This document shows positions 12,548-22,443 of a DNA stretch of 64,000 bases, in pieces. Position 1 is the stretch's first letter. Each line of letters starts with the position of its first letter. The stretch is from Eudromia elegans. Its lineage: Eukaryota; Chordata; Aves; Tinamiformes; Tinamidae. The DNA lies in contig PTEX01000196.1 of NCBI GenBank assembly GCA_003342815.1, positions 411,196-475,195 of the forward strand, given 5' to 3'. The notes below the pieces were generated by a model. That model ran no database searches. It had not been told where the DNA came from and saw only the letters and a list, made by a program, of their open reading frames with translations. Made by a program: the position numbers and the translations under genes.

Positions 12548-13227
12548 TGTAGGGAAACACCCCAGCGATGATTAAGGCAGACATGAACTGTACATATGTT
12601 AAATGTTTGTTGTTAATGTTTTTGTATGTTTGTTGGGATTGTTATGCACTGGATGGGGGGTGGGGGAGGTTGCCCAGGCCAGGAGCCTGGCAACCTTCTC
12701 GAAGGATCTGCGCACTAGTTTTGTAAGTTGAGGGCCTGTCCACGGCCAATAGGGTCGTGGACAGGAAGGACTGACAGGAGAGGTAGCCAATGGGGGTGGA
12801 GGAGGGCCCGCCTTCATCCAATCATTTGGCCTGTCTCTCGAGGCTAAGCATATAAAACCCTGTTACTAGTTTCAATAAATTGGTTCTTGCCAGTTGCATA
12901 TGTTCGCCCGTCTCTGGTGTTTCTTCCTGCGGCTTCGGCCTACCTCCTGAGTGTGAGTCGTGAGTGATCGTGAGTGTGTGAGCCCGGCAGAACCCCCCTC
13001 TTCTCTCCTCTCCTCTCCCCTCCCTGCCTTCCTGCCTCCTTGATTCCTGACTCCTCTGGCCTGCGATTCCCTGCGCATCCCACGGCTGCCGGACACTGAG
13101 GCAACGCAGAGCTTCGCTGTCCGGCAGCGGGTTTGCTGAGGTCCGGCCTGCAGTCGGCGTGCTTGAGCTTGCTGGGCTATAGTGGGTAAGTGGGTCACGT
13201 CCCTGCTGCAGGGCCTGCCTTCCAGCA
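12548..13227 (+). mobile_element. solo LTR with 6-bp target-site duplication
   Basis: This is a 680-bp block, markedly richer in GC and CpG than its flanks. It begins TGTAGGGAAAC and ends CTTCCAGCA, so it has the TG...CA ends of a long terminal repeat. It is flanked by TGTATG on both sides (12542-12547 and 13228-13233). A CCAAT box, TATAAAA and AATAAA follow in plus-strand order, giving U3, R and U5. No gag, pol or env lies beside it, so it is read as a solo LTR left by recombination between the two LTRs of a provirus. A 6-bp duplication is usual for class II (beta-like, ERVK) elements, which would be the likely class. Cautions: the left duplication lies in a short AT/GT-rich stretch, and about 350 bp after AATAAA is long for R plus U5. 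Open frames inside it are incidental. Confidence 0.68.
12787..12879 (+). promoter_or_regulatory. LTR promoter and poly-A signal
   Basis: Two CCAAT boxes (12787-12791 and 12818-12822), a TATAAAA box at 12851-12857 and an AATAAA signal at 12874-12879, all on the plus strand within the solo LTR. Spacing fits a retroviral U3-to-R arrangement. Present activity is unknown. Confidence 0.6.
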
Positions 13228-13368
13228 TGTATGTATTATGAATTTTGAATTTGACCATCTCCCTTGATTATTCGTTATGCCTTAACTGCTAGGAACTGCC
13301 TTTGTTATCATGGACGATCTTGAGTTTTTCCTGACTGTTTTCAGGAATAAATGGAATAAAGGAATAAA
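13228..13368. other. spacer between two LTRs
   Basis: About 140 bp of AT-rich sequence separating the solo LTR from the next LTR family. Near its right end are (GGAATAAA)-like repeats (about 13345-13368) that run into the second LTR. Confidence 0.5.
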
Positions 13369-13690
13369 TGCAGGGAGGAGACTGAATGGAGCCAGGAGTG
13401 AGAGGGACAAAGGAGTCAGGTGACCTCAGGTGAGAAGAGCTGGCAGGAGGAGGCAGGAGTTGGTGTAGGCGAGTGGGAAGCCTGTGACTCCTGAGTACCC
13501 TGGCCAATGGGGAAAAGGAGAGGGCTACCTCGGCCGGGAATGTAGGATAAAAGGGGGGCTGCAACCTCCGGTACTTTGAGAGACCCCACAGGGATATACC
13601 CGGTGGACTCTCCCATTTTTCGAATAAAGTTATAGGACTCCTCTGTCTCCTTTTGGACATTTGGTTCTTGATTGCGAGATTTTCCACACA
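13369..13690 (+). mobile_element. LTR, second family, copy A
   Basis: This is a 322-bp block starting TGCAGGGAGGAGACTG and ending TTTTCCACACA. It repeats at 14902-15131 in the same orientation with only scattered differences. On the plus strand it carries CCAAT (13504-13508), a GATAAAAGG TATA-like box (13546-13554) and AATAAA (13623-13628), spaced as in a retroviral LTR. The reverse strand lacks an equivalent set, so plus orientation is preferred. Similarity with copy B extends a few bases left, into GAATAAA, so the true 5' edge may be slightly different. No primer-binding site is obvious after 13690 and no clear target duplication was found. Open frames of 91-132 codons on the minus strand within it are incidental. 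Confidence 0.72.
13504..13628 (+). promoter_or_regulatory. LTR copy A promoter and poly-A signal
   Basis: CCAAT at 13504-13508, a TATA-like GATAAAAGG at 13546-13554 and AATAAA at 13623-13628. The TATA-like box is conserved in copy B at 15079-15087. Confidence 0.55.
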
Positions 13691-14901
13691 CTACTCCACC
13701 CTTTCTGTTATTCTTGGATTCAATGGTATGAAATAGTTTACTGAGAACCTGGAAATATTTTTAAACATATCAGCTGCTAAAGGACTAATACTTCACCCCA
13801 AAATTTCTGAGAGATTTATCTAGCTTTGAGTATTGTTGTTTTTAATGTATCATTTTGTTATATTTACTTTTTTGACACCTCAGTGTTTGACAAAGGTTAA
13901 TTTTTGTTATAGTAAAAGCAAAGTTTCCACATTCCTTTCATTTCTTGGCATCTGTTAATTCTAGTAAGGAAGTCAGTTAGGATGGTGGCTTCTCAAGCAT
14001 GTTAAATGGAAATAGCTTTCCTTTCCTTCTGTTCTGCAAAATTATATCCATTTTTAATGTCTGGAACATGAAGTGTCTGCTAAAGCGAAAATAATGATTA
14101 GCTGTAGAACAAACCTATATTTAAAATAATGCATTACCTGTTACGGAATGAAGGCTAGTAGTGAAGTTGACCACTCTTGCCCACTGTTTCATGACATGTT
14201 TTCAGATGTTTTGGAATGTTTTGTTTAGTTTTACAGGGGATGAAGATAGCAAGTCATCCATTATACAGATCTCACTGGTCTTTTAAAATTGAATAGCATT
14301 CATTCTTGAAATAGATAAATCTTAGATCAGGCCGAGATTGACGTTTCCTCTTGCTGGATACATTTCTCTTCATGAGTAGATGCTAGCAATAGCCAAAAAT
14401 ATATTTAAATTCATGGGTATGAAAAGTCAAAGACTTTTCCATTTCCACTGGTCTGTTGCTTGACTTTGGCAAGTAATCTTTGAAATCTGATTTCACACTA
14501 AAACTTAGAATCTCTAATGATATCTATCTACATCAATAGATATTATTTTTGCTTCCTTTCCCTTCCCCCCACTTCCCTTTTCTTCAAGCAAATATCAAAA
14601 GGGACAGCCGTAAGATAAAACCTAAAAGTTGTCAGGAAAAACTATGAACAATCTTTCCAACAACCTAAAGGGATTTCCTGGGACTTCAACTTTCATCCAA
14701 GTGTAGACTACTTCATTTTGTTGTACAGTCATGAATATTTATTTTCTAAGGATATTCAAGATGTTGTGTTGAAACGAATGAAAAGTAGATGCTGCTGAAA
14801 AAAGTTTCACACATTTATATGAGTGGAACACACATATTTGTGTCTTTACAAGTAAGGGATTTTGTCCACAGTCTGGCTGATGAGCAGGACAAAAGAATAA
14901 A
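13691..14901. other. AT-rich spacer between the two LTR copies
   Basis: About 1.2 kb lies between the two same-orientation LTRs. If these were the LTRs of one provirus, this should hold retroviral internal sequence. I see no primer-binding site, gag or pol motif, and no open frame above 70 codons. Composition matches ordinary host DNA, so the LTRs are more likely separate insertions or a duplicated solo LTR. Confidence 0.5.
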
Positions 14902-15131
14902 TGCAGGGGGGAGACTGAGCGGAGCCAGGAGCGATGGGGGGGCAAAGGAGTCAGGTGACTTTAGGTGAGAAGAGCTGGCAGGGGGCAGGATTTTAGTGTA
15001 GGGGAGGGGAAGCCTGTGACTCCTGAGTACCTTGGCCAGTGGGGAAAAGGAGAGGGTTAACCTCTGCTGGGAATGTAGGATAAAAGGGGGGCTGCGACCT
15101 CCAGCATTTTGAGAGACCCCACAGAGATATC
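14902..15131 (+). mobile_element. LTR, second family, copy B, 3' truncated
   Basis: Closely similar to copy A from the TGCAGGG start through the TATA-like box (15079-15087) to GAGAGACCCCACAGAGATAT. Similarity then stops before the AATAAA region and a T run follows. The R/U5 end is therefore missing or disrupted. Sequence to the left differs from that to the left of copy A apart from a few bases. Confidence 0.7.
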
Positions 15132-15138
15132 CCTCCTC

Positions 15139-15153
15139 TTTTTTTTTTTTTTT
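15139..15153. repeat. poly-T tract (15 nt) at an element junction
   Basis: Uninterrupted T run where LTR copy B stops and the minus-strand retroviral remnant begins. Read on the minus strand it is a purine tract (A15 then GAGGAGGGA) lying 3' of the integrase remnant, which is where a polypurine tract or a poly-A tail would sit. Confidence 0.85.
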
Positions 15154-15162
15154 CCTTAATAT

Positions 15163-15973
15163 TTGTCTTTACAAACCTCTACATGGAATCTGAACCGTAA
15201 TGACCTTTACACCCCTATCCACCCCTGGATAGTCTTCATACCCTCCTGGACTCCCACAGACCCAACTTTTATTCTCCTGACCCACTCCCACCCAGTGGTA
15301 CAGATCTATGGAGAGTTCGCTGGGCTTCTTCCTTCAACTGAGAGGTCCAAATTTCTGGAGTCTTGGAGATCTTAACTCTGGTATGATTAATCCATCCATC
15401 CATGTTCTGCTGACTTGATTGATGTTGCTGTGGTTAGTAACACCTGAAAAGGTCCATGCCACTTTGCTAGCAGTGTTTTGTCTTTCCATTCTTTGACCAA
15501 GACCCAATTCCCTGGTTGGATATTATGGACTGCAAAATCCAAGGGGATTTTGTGCGACCTGAGTTTCCTGTTGGAGAGACTTCACAAGAGAAAGTATTCT
15601 GGCCGCATATTGCTTTAAATATATATATCACTTATCTCCACCTCCCTGCCAGGCTGGGTGTTAGCAGGATAGGGAATCCCAAACATTATTTCAAAGGGAG
15701 GCAGTTGAATGTCTCCCCTAGGCTTTGCTCTTATTCTTAAGAAATTGTGTCCATGGCATCTTAGTTTCTACCACCAATTTCAAAAGATGCCTTTTAATGT
15801 TCCCATTCATCCTTCCCACTCTACCAGAGCTCTGGGGATTCCAAGGAGTATGCAAGTCCCATTGAATCCCCAGGGCAGTCATAATACCTTGAAGGACCTT
15901 TCCCATTAAATGAGTGCCTCTGTCTGAATCTATTGCCTCTGTGAACAAATACCTTGGAATTATTTGTTTTGAG
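15163..15973 (-). mobile_element. endogenous retrovirus remnant (pol 3' end)
   Basis: Minus-strand fragment of an old endogenous retrovirus. Its 5' part (15973 down to about 15360) encodes the end of pol, namely the integrase core and C-terminal domain. The last 200 bp, down to the T run, hold no recognisable env sequence. Upstream pol is cut off by the CR1 fragment at 15971-16114 and does not resume beyond it. Motif style (HTPWNPQSSG core and a WHGPF C-terminal box) points to a class I, gamma-like lineage. No minus-strand LTR of the same element was recognised. Confidence 0.82.
15360..15973 (-). pseudogene. retroviral integrase remnant (pol), inactivated
   Basis: Integrase joins viral DNA to the host chromosome through a D,D,E catalytic core. 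Read on the minus strand, the remnant shows IIPRY, then DSDRGTH, which contains the second catalytic Asp, then HTPWNPQSSGRVGRMN. In that last block the catalytic Glu position is Gly (GGA codon, VGRMN where VERMN is expected). A helix segment ending KMPWTQFL follows. Further on, at about 15540-15440, the C-terminal box reads WVLVKEWKDK and KWHGPFQVLL. A small ATGG duplication near 15395-15410 shifts the frame, and similarity resumes in the next frame as WINHTRVK. Another break lies between the core (open to 15718) and the C-terminal box. The zinc-binding N-terminal domain and the first catalytic Asp are absent. The lost Glu plus frameshifts mean no active enzyme. Confidence 0.85.
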
Positions 15974-16114
15974 AGAATGGTTGAGGTTGGAAGGGACCTC
16001 TAGAGATCATCTAGATCTAGCAGCCCCTGTTCCAGCACAGACACCTAGCACATGGGGCACAGGGTGACGTTCAGGCGGATTTGGACGGTCTCCAGAGAAG
16101 GAGACTCCACAGCC
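15971..16114 (-). mobile_element. CR1 LINE 3' end fragment
   Basis: About 144 bp matching the 3' end of CR1 in reverse: AATGGTTGAGGTTGGAAGGG, then ACCTCTAGAGATCATCTAG, a block with AGGGTGAC, and CTCCAGAGAAGGAGACTCCAC. The 3' terminus abuts the retroviral integrase remnant at about 15973. The octamer tail is reduced or missing. The 5' end is truncated at about 16114, the usual CR1 pattern. Confidence 0.88.
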
Positions 16115-17263
16115 TAATGCTTTACTCATATTTAAAATAATACAAACAATCTAGTGAAGAAAATATAGAAGTTTTACCTCTCGCAATTTCCACAAGAACT
16201 CACCTATAGCACTCAAATACTTCTGTGGGAGACTACAGTTTCTGACAGGATCAGGAGCAGAGCTGCTCCTGAACAAAGCTCTCACTGACACTAGGCCAAC
16301 CAGGTACTAAAGAAAAACCTAAATCACAAAAGTGGAATTACATATTACAGCATACTGTCAGAGTCTAAGAGCTGCACACAAGGCAGTAAATGAGCCGTTA
16401 CTTGTAGAAATCAGTAGAATTTTCCTATGCATCTTCAGACACAGACTGGAGGACTTCACAGCTTCTTTTCACTTTATTTTGCTTCTCAAGAAGAGCACTG
16501 AAAGAGAGAGTAAGTAAAGGAATTTGTGTGAACATGAGGGAAGTTAGATAAGGGAGCGTGAGGGAGAGTGTCTAAGGAGTTATGCAAAGTCTTGGAATGT
16601 AGTGTTTCCATAACTGGGAATACAAAAGCAGAAGCAGACTACTTTCATGGTAGTCTATACAGTAGACTGAGAAGGATTTGTGAAATGAATTTAGAGCCAA
16701 AAGAAACTGTTTGGCTACAATGCTGAAGGAGCATGAGAAGGTGACTTATATGGCAGAATTAAAGGATGACAGAAGCTGACAGAAGGAGGTTTTAATTTGG
16801 ACATATGCGAGTGAAAGATACTCTAGCTTGCTGCTGCTCTTTATGGTTATGGATACTGCCTGTGCTATTCATTCTGCTTGGTTTATATAACTCTACCAAC
16901 AATTTTGTCTCAGAGGTGTCCATTAAAGACTCTTGTATATTAAGTTCATAAAAAATTTGAGATGATTGTACGTGCAACACAATTTTGTTTCTCATTAACC
17001 CCCACAGAATCAATTCTACTAGCAAAGACTTTCCTTTGTACAAAGAAAGGCTCGAAGAGAAAATTTTCTTGCCAGAAGCCTTTGTGACTCTGCCATTGGG
17101 ACATATAAAAAAACTGTTTATGAGGTACCACAGTCAAGAATGAGCTATTTAAAAAAAATAATCAAAACCACATTCATAGGCCACAGCAACAGTGAATGAT
17201 GGTAAAAAAAAAATTCTTCCAACATGATATTAATATTTTTTTTCCCGGTAACCTCATGCAAGG
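16115..17263. other. single-copy DNA, no gene seen
   Basis: No retroviral sequence resumes here after the CR1 fragment. Open frames reach only 83 codons, without recognisable domains. A small 7-bp-arm inverted repeat, GGAGCAG/CTGCTCC, is present near 16253-16268. Confidence 0.55.
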
Positions 17264-17287
17264 TTTTTTTTTTTTTTTTTTTTTTTT
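17264..17287. repeat. poly-T tract (24 nt)
   Basis: Uninterrupted T run followed by ACAG. It resembles a polypyrimidine tract plus AG, but no open exon-like sequence follows. Confidence 0.9.
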
Positions 17288-18122
17288 ACAGATAAAGTAT
17301 TGACATCACTCTTCATCTGGCGGAAAATATAACTTCTTAAAGTATTTAGTTTAGTGCAACTACACCAGCTTTATGCCCAGTTTAGTGATTTAGCAGCACA
17401 AGAAGTTGATTGCTCTGGATGTGGTTACATTTTCTTGTCTAGCAGTATCACTGATTCTGCCCTCCCATTCTATGATCTTGGCCATGAATTTCTTGAGGAA
17501 TCAGGCTGAAAGGCACCTGGAACAAATTTATGGCTTTGAGTGTATCGCACTAGTGAAGGTATATACAGATAAGATTAATTGTGTGAGAAATTATTGCCAC
17601 TCAAAAAAATTGCTTTTGCTTTCAACTCTGCACTCAGTGGCAGGATAGTGGTTCTGTAGAATATTTGAGAGATTCATGTTCTTGATTTCTGGAAAAATGA
17701 TCATTATGACCTTAAGGCATAGCATATATGAGAAAGGCAAATACAGTCTCTACCAATAACATTTAGAGCCTTGTAGGAAGAAAAAATCATCATGTTGGGA
17801 GAACATTAAGGATTTCTGTGATAATGATCAATTAATTTCTAAATAATAGAGAGTCTTTTAAACTCACTACAAAGCTTAGAATGCTAACCTCTCCCGATGT
17901 TTATAGGTGGCAGCATAGGTGGCAGTAGATCTCAAAATTAAAGGGTGTGAAAAATCACTTCTTTGTCAGGTTTGATCCCAGGGCTTCAATCTTACTACTT
18001 TGTCAATTTTAGACAATGCTGACAGTGCTGATAGCACCTAAACCAACCTAGGCTGTACCAAAGACCAAGATTAATGTTATACTGTAAAATATGTAATGTT
18101 ACTGTGAAATACTAATGTAATA

Positions 18123-18148
18123 CAGTGAAATACTGTAATATTTCACTG
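18123..18148. repeat. 10-bp-arm hairpin in a degenerate repeat
   Basis: CAGTGAAATA (18123-18132) and its exact reverse complement TATTTCACTG (18139-18148) flank a 6-nt loop. Just upstream (about 18070-18122) lie degenerate copies of a TACTGT(G/A)AAATA-like unit, so the hairpin may have arisen by inverted duplication within a small repeat cluster. Confidence 0.8.
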
Positions 18149-18170
18149 AATAATTAGTGTCCTAGAATGT

Positions 18171-18293
18171 AGCTATATATGCATGCATATATATGTATAT
18201 ATAATTTATATGTGTGTATATATATATATGAAATGTATGGTGTATATTATAATACGGATGTGTATATAGACATACATATATACATACACAGAG
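18171..18293. repeat. TA/TG-rich microsatellite
   Basis: Imperfect alternation of TATA, TGTG and CATA units over about 120 bp. Typical compound dinucleotide repeat. Confidence 0.85.
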
Positions 18294-19979
18294 AGAAAGC
18301 ATGGTTGGGCTACCTAGCATATTATGGGATCTTTGTGAAATTAGATTAAGATCAAAGTTAAAGAAAATATCTGTTAAGGGAGACTGGTATATCCACAGAT
18401 TACATGATTTTTAGTTTGAAAGGACAGTGTTTAATTGAATATAGCTAGTATTAAAAAAGTTAAATTATTAACAAAAGCAGAAGAATTAATCCTTTTAATT
18501 ACTGAGCAAAAAATGTTTTGATGGAAAGGGAGAAACTGCAGAATTTTTCTCTGTACAAAGATAAAGGATTTTGTTCTATACTTATGGTTATTGCAGGCCT
18601 TTAGAATGAATTTATTTTATGAGGACTTGCATAAGTCTGGCACTACATCAGATGAAATTACATTTTTGAACTTGTTACAAGATGTTTTGGTTATGTATAA
18701 TAAAGCCAGAAGCCAGCTTGGCCTTGGAAAATAATGGTTTCCTGCAAAATATAAGGTAATTATCTCTGTCCTGACCAACAGGGATTATATCCACACATTT
18801 TCGAATGTGAATACCACCCAGTGAGAAAAGCTATCATGCTACTTCCTGTAAAAAAGATCCAGTACCTCTCAATAGCTTTGTGAAATGAAGTTGGAGCAGA
18901 GGGTGGAAACCATGTTCAACCTTTCTGAACCTTCCTTTCACACAGATCAAGTTTATGAAAAGGGCAGGAGAATGAGGAATTATAGCAGGTACAGAGAATG
19001 GGCCAAGATGGGCTATTGTCAACAGATGTCAGAAGGAGGCCATTTCTCTACACCAATACATTTGCTATGTACAGCAGGATGCTCTTGCTTTCCTAGCTAT
19101 GGAGAAAGGAAAATGGAAGATTTTCAGGAGAAGGAATAGGTGGCTCCGATTCTTTTCAGATGAGAAGTTAGTGTGGATGAGAAGGGCAAGAAAGCAGTAT
19201 GAAAAAGATATTGGAGAAAATGGAAAGAGGTAAACAAATTCTGAAGTGTGGCAAACATTTGATTTGTCTACTAAAAAAATGAAGCCACAAAGAGAGTTAA
19301 GGGATACATCAGGAAATTGCACGTGGAGGAGAATGCACTGAAATTTTTTAAAATGGAGGCTTTTAAAATATACAGTAAGAAATGTAACACAATTTGGCAC
19401 GCTTCTCACATCAGGAGAATAGTGTTAAAAAATATCAGAAAGAGCAAGGGAAGGAGCCTCACATTTTCACTAAGGATGCTCAAAACATTTAACCCACATT
19501 TTTATTTGCCTGAATCAATGAATAATGTCATTCAGCACTCATATAGAATTAAACACACTTAAAATGTTCTAATAACTGCTTATTTTAATGGTTGAAAAGT
19601 GCATTAAAAAGTTGTATCTTATGAGTAGTATTTCCAATATGAAAGGCTGTAAGAATGAATACATTTGATTTTATTTACTTCTGAAATTCTGAATGAGTGT
19701 TTGTTTAAGTTTTTGTTTATTTCACCATCTCTTATTAGCAAAACTTAACTGATTTGCTGGTTGATCCTAAGAGTAAAAAACTCTGTTAAACTATTTTATT
19801 CTATCAAACTATGGTCTAAAATACTCATCTATTTTCTGCTTCCTTAGTATGATCAGCACGTATCTTCTAGATCTCATAACACATTCTCCTACATTAGCAT
19901 GGTTTGACTGTATCAAGCTTAATATGTTGGAGTTAGTATTTCTTTGGAAAGTAAAACAACTTAGGCAAAGATTAATGCA

Positions 19980-20002
19980 TTTTTTTTTTTTTTTTAAAAA
20001 AA
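19980..20002. repeat. T16A7 tract
   Basis: Sixteen T followed by seven A, a small AT palindrome. Confidence 0.85.
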
Positions 20003-22367
20003 GTGTTCTTGCTCTTATTTGTTTCTTGTAAAGGTTAATGTTATATGCATTGCTTAGCCATTATTTGGTTGCTGCAGAACTTGTGATGCTTATGATTGAT
20101 GATGCTTGGCATAAATGCCATTTGTTTCTCATTTTATAGATGAAGGACAGGGAGAAGATTCTTTTATTTATAAGCATTAGAGAAGCAATGCATTTTCAGT
20201 GCTACTATTTTCCCTGAAATTTTCTTGATTCATGAATAGGTGTCAGGAATTCCATCTTTAGCAGTGACCTTCACATACATACATACAGCCTATTGGCTTT
20301 TGTCATGTGAATAGCTACATTTTGAGGCTTTATATTTCTGTTTATCACCGTATTTGTATGCTTATATCATAAAATCAATGTTCAAAATAAAGCCTTTGCT
20401 TTCTGGCACTTAAATTATTTTCCAAGTCAAAACACAGTCAAAGGTTGTTTGGATCTCTTAAAGTCTTATATTAGGAATTGGTAGGAATTTGGATTTTCAA
20501 GAAAAAGCTATTTAGTAGGATGGTAGTTAGTAGCTGTTGATTTTATAATTAAGTAATATGGAACAGGAAAGATGATGTGCATCAGAATGTTTTCCAGAAG
20601 ACACTGTGAAAAAATGGCGATTATTTTGTCCTTAATAAAAATGTGTTTATGCTGCAGGTAAAATTTTCTCTCTTGGTTTCTATCTGTGGTAAGGGGAGCA
20701 GTAATGAAGACTCAGAATTTTGTTATTTTTGTGGAAAAGGGAACTTGTGAAATACTCAAAGTCATGTTGTATTTCATATATGAATGCAATAAATATCATA
20801 TAATAAATGAATCCCTAAAACAAAAAAAATCTAGTGAAAATATTTCCATGCTAAAATCAAAACAATGCTCAAGAACTGTCACCTCTGACATGAGCCTCAC
20901 TAAAGAGCAGGCCTATTTGTAACCATGTAAATCTTCCAATATACTTGCCAAAAGAATCTAGCAGGAGGCCAAGTAAAACCACTGACAAATACTTTCCAGA
21001 GCTTGACAGGTAGGATTTCTGATATTCTGATAAACATCCATGTGTGTGCAGAAGGGTGAGCACCCCTTTCCAGTGGCATTGTGAATCACTAAAGGAGAAC
21101 TAAGGTCCTTATTTCATGTAGTACGTGCTGTGTAACATCAGAAAATTCTAGGCACCAGACTAGCTGCTCTTAAGAAAACAGTAGAATTTTCGTAACTGCA
21201 ATTAACAGCCAAACACTTTCCACACCTTTTTTGATGCTTCCTTAGCTAAACTTTCTAGTTGAACCTTCCAAATAAATGCTTGGAAGTACCTTCCAAGTTT
21301 TGGGTATCTTTCTCTAAATTCAACACAGGCTTGTACAGACGCATTTGCCACAAGTCCTGACAGGTGTTGCTACGCAAATAAGGTTCTGTCATTGTGTATA
21401 GGTTTTTTTAAAAATCTTTTTAGAAGGATGAGCAAGATGATCATCGGTGCTTGCAGAGGAAATTCTGGCCAATATAATTACAAGTAACCAATGAAAATGA
21501 GGTGAGATTCCTTCACTTCTGCTGTTTTAAGTTGTGAATTATATCTGCTACTAACAACACTGAATAAGGCTGACAGGCTGTATATCCTAGCTGCTTTTGC
21601 TTTATCTATTTTTAATTGTTTGTACAGCAGCTTTAAGATTATCAATGCTGATGTTATCAATGCTGTTATTATGACTCTTACCGGTATTTCTGGGAGCAGC
21701 TGGGCTTGTTGTAATTACTGCTAACAGAGTAATATTGTATGCAAGAGCTCTTTCGTTATGCTGACAGATATGAATCTTTAAGTCACACTTGCTATTGCTA
21801 GTTGAAGGGGTGATAAATGCTAGCTGCAAGTGGCAAAGTTTAAACACTGGCCTACTATGCCAGTAAATTTCTTTTTCTTTTTTCTTTTTTTTTTCCCCTG
21901 CTCACCTTTTATTTATCTCACCAGCCACATGATGGCAGCAAAGTACTAAGGAAGTCCGATCACCTCTTTTCTCATCAAACAGGATGATAACTGCCCAGAG
22001 ATTTTTGGCTGATCACAACGGAATATGAAGACAAAATATATCAAACTAAAGTTCAAATAATGATGGGAACAACAACGTAGTCAAGGAATATAAGATCTAT
22101 GTATGCTCATGTGTGAGCTACTGCTTTGTTACCTTGTTATCTATAAAACACATACTTGCTATGCTTGAATATTTATATCGTTTTTTCATATATTTAAAAT
22201 AGCATAGCTCCAATTTCACAAATGAAACATCCACTACTATCAGCTTCTGAACTCCATTCGGTCACTGATCATTTCATTAACTATATCTGTCATTAATAAT
22301 TCCAACTGAGCACAATGTGAAAAATCACATCATGCAGGGAGCATATGCACAAATTGATGAACATGTT

Positions 22368-22443
22368 GTGTATATATACACAAATACACACACGTATATA
22401 TGAGTGTGTATATATATAATAACGTATATAAAAGGTATATATT
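22368..22443. repeat. TA/CA-rich microsatellite
   Basis: Imperfect TATA, CACA and GTGT dinucleotide mixture over about 75 bp. Confidence 0.85.

Noticed and set aside
12872-13258. 128-codon minus-strand frame
   Set aside because: It lies inside the GC-rich solo LTR, where few stops occur by chance.
13289-13691. 132- and 91-codon minus-strand frames
   Set aside because: Both fall within LTR copy A and are antisense to its promoter; they are not retroviral coding sequence.
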